Source: a virus
Length of the DNA: 26,096 nucleotides
Virus record (IMG/VR): IMGVR_UViG_3300033987_000042
Span: 1-26,096 of that record
Strand: one strand, 5' to 3'
A model generated the notes under the pieces. It worked only from the letters and a program-made list of their open reading frames with translations. It did no database searches and was not told the origin of the DNA. Numbering within the stretch: the stretch's first letter is position 1; every line of letters begins with the position of its first letter. Below are positions 25,652-26,096 of the stretch, in pieces. The position numbers and the translations under genes were made by a program.

Positions 25652-25681
25652 ATTAAAGCACGTGGGGCTATGGACTGTCAA
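25652..25681 (-). promoter_or_regulatory. Possible leftward promoter for the small RNA
   Basis: On the minus strand TTGACA (25681-25676) and TTTAAT (25657-25652) are 18 bases apart. The -35 is perfect, the -10 has two mismatches. No gene lies downstream before the terminator. Confidence 0.45.
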
Positions 25682-25733
25682 GGGACTAAAGTACTCGGAG
25701 TTCAAAAATACCATGAATGTGGAGGTGGGGTAC

Positions 25734-25773
25734 CTTCGCGCGCGCCGAAGTCCAAATCCCCCCTCCCAGGGGG
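25734..25773. other. Two GC-rich stems, possible packaging site
   Basis: CTTCG and CGAAG enclose CGCGCGC (25734-25750), and CCCCC and GGGGG enclose TCCCA (25759-25773). The patch is far more GC-rich than the surrounding AT-rich sequence. A cohesive-end or packaging site next to terS is possible, but no known cos motif is recognised. Confidence 0.3.
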
Positions 25774-25863
25774 TGTGTAACATTGTATACAGAGCACACC
25801 CCATCTCATATTGCACTATGAATACAATGTATCATATACAATATGTGGCATATAACATAAAGA

Positions 25864-25888
25864 GTGTATGATTGCATACAACATACAC
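25864..25888. promoter_or_regulatory. Operator-like inverted repeat
   Basis: Arms GTGTATG and CATACAC are separated by 11 bases. The arms resemble the outer ends of the perfect palindrome at 25959-25980, so the same protein might bind both. A smaller TGTATACA palindrome lies at 25784-25791. Confidence 0.45.
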
Positions 25889-25958
25889 AAAACAGATATA
25901 AGAGCACATAGGCAAGACAAGCTTGGCTATGCATGCTTAAGGTAAAGATAAAGTCATC

Positions 25959-25980
25959 GTGTATACATGCATGTATACAC
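25959..25980. promoter_or_regulatory. Perfect 22-bp palindromic operator candidate
   Basis: Half-site GTGTATACATG is repeated in perfect inverted orientation, with two GTATAC cores around ATGCAT. It ends nine bases upstream of the -35 box of the rightward promoter, a usual place for a regulator. Spontaneous alternating purine-pyrimidine composition is an alternative explanation. Confidence 0.6.
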
Positions 25981-25989
25981 AAAAAACAC

Positions 25990-26018
25990 TTGACAAACAA
26001 AACATAAGGGCTTATACT
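25990..26018 (+). promoter_or_regulatory. Rightward sigma70-type promoter
   Basis: TTGACA (25990-25995) and TATACT (26013-26018) are separated by 17 bases; only one -10 base departs from consensus. Transcription would start near 26025, about 26 bases before the GTG of the rightward gene. Confidence 0.8.
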
Positions 26019-26050
26019 ACAAGCACAAAGAACAAAGGGGGGGGTTAGAA

Positions 26051-26096
26051 GTGATATACAAGGTCTATCAATACAGTGGCCATATACATGACAAAT
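26051..26096 (+). CDS. Start of a rightward gene, product unknown, partial
   Basis: A GTG at 26051 opens a frame that continues through the window edge (first residues MIYKVYQYSGHIHDK). A run AAAGGGGGGGG (26034-26044) lies six bases upstream as ribosome-binding site, and the rightward promoter lies just before that. It is transcribed away from the late operon, so it may belong to the early or regulatory genes. Only 15 residues are visible and no family can be named. The eight-G run could slip and change the spacing of the binding site. Confidence 0.5.
   Translation, partial: MIYKVYQYSGHIHDK

Larger units (their letters stand above)
25489..26050. other. Intergenic control region between the late operon and a divergent gene
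   Basis: About 560 bases hold no gene I can support. Reading from the left it contains a leader hairpin, a DnaA-box match, a leftward consensus promoter, a leftward terminator, a candidate small RNA with its own promoter, two GC-rich stems, several GTATAC-core sites and a rightward promoter. Three open frames here (90, 69 and 64 residues) have no good start signal and overlap these sites. Confidence 0.75.

Noticed and set aside
25641-25652. GTG-GTA-GTT-TAA mini-frame after a strong AGGAGG
   Set aside because: Three codons only; it is more likely the complement of the anti-Shine-Dalgarno stretch in the candidate small RNA than a leader peptide.
25508-25780. 90-residue plus-strand open frame in the control region
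   Set aside because: It crosses the late promoter, the terminator palindrome and the GC-rich stems, has no start with a binding site, and its composition looks random.
25662-25871. 69-residue plus-strand open frame starting at GTG
   Set aside because: The strong AAAGGAGGAGG lies some 25 bases too far upstream, and the frame runs through operator-like repeats.
25806-26000. 64-residue Cys-rich minus-strand open frame
   Set aside because: It covers both palindromes and the rightward promoter, and has no ribosome-binding site.

Overview
This window holds the structural, packaging and lysis half of a podovirus (short-tailed phage) or prophage. The head genes resemble those of the Bordetella phage BPP-1 / epsilon15 group (Bbp16-type capsid cement, Bbp19-type protein, about 330-residue capsid protein without a protease). 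The tail and ejection genes follow the T7 order (tail tubular A, tail tubular B, then gp13-, gp14-, gp15- and gp16-like internal proteins). The host is probably Gram-negative, because the lysis cassette ends in an inner-membrane spanin-like protein and the endolysin is of the GH108 type. Species and lysogeny cannot be decided from this sequence.

Layout: nearly everything is on the minus strand and reads right to left from about 25.56 kb. The order is terS, terL (split by an intein), a small Pro-rich protein, portal, Bbp19-like protein, scaffold, major capsid, capsid cement, a small HeH/SAP-like protein, an 11-bp hairpin, tail tubular A and B, gp13-like, gp14-like, gp15-like, and a 2001-residue gp16-position protein. 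A new perfect-consensus sigma70-type promoter (6055-6083) then opens the adhesin and lysis module: two small virion-type proteins, a beta-helix tailspike, a second fibre with six 23-residue repeats, a DUF4376 protein, endolysin, coiled-coil membrane protein, holin-like protein and the spanin, which runs off the left edge. Genes overlap or nearly touch throughout, as expected for one long late operon.

The right end (25.49-26.05 kb) is a 560-bp control region. It has a perfect-consensus leftward promoter for the late operon, a strong leftward terminator just upstream of it, a candidate small RNA between a weaker leftward promoter and that terminator, GC-rich hairpins, GTATAC-core palindromes that look like operators, and a divergent rightward promoter feeding a gene that starts at 26051.

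The most distinctive features are: (1) a 341-residue intein in the Walker A motif of the terminase with the residue pattern of class 3 inteins and a LAGLIDADG endonuclease domain; (2) the absence of any ordinary start codon for the conserved terminase N-terminus; (3) the 69-bp tandem repeats in the fibre gene; (4) three sigma70-type promoters with 17-bp spacers, two fully consensus and one with a single -10 mismatch; and (5) the possible small RNA carrying a CCTCCTCC stretch.
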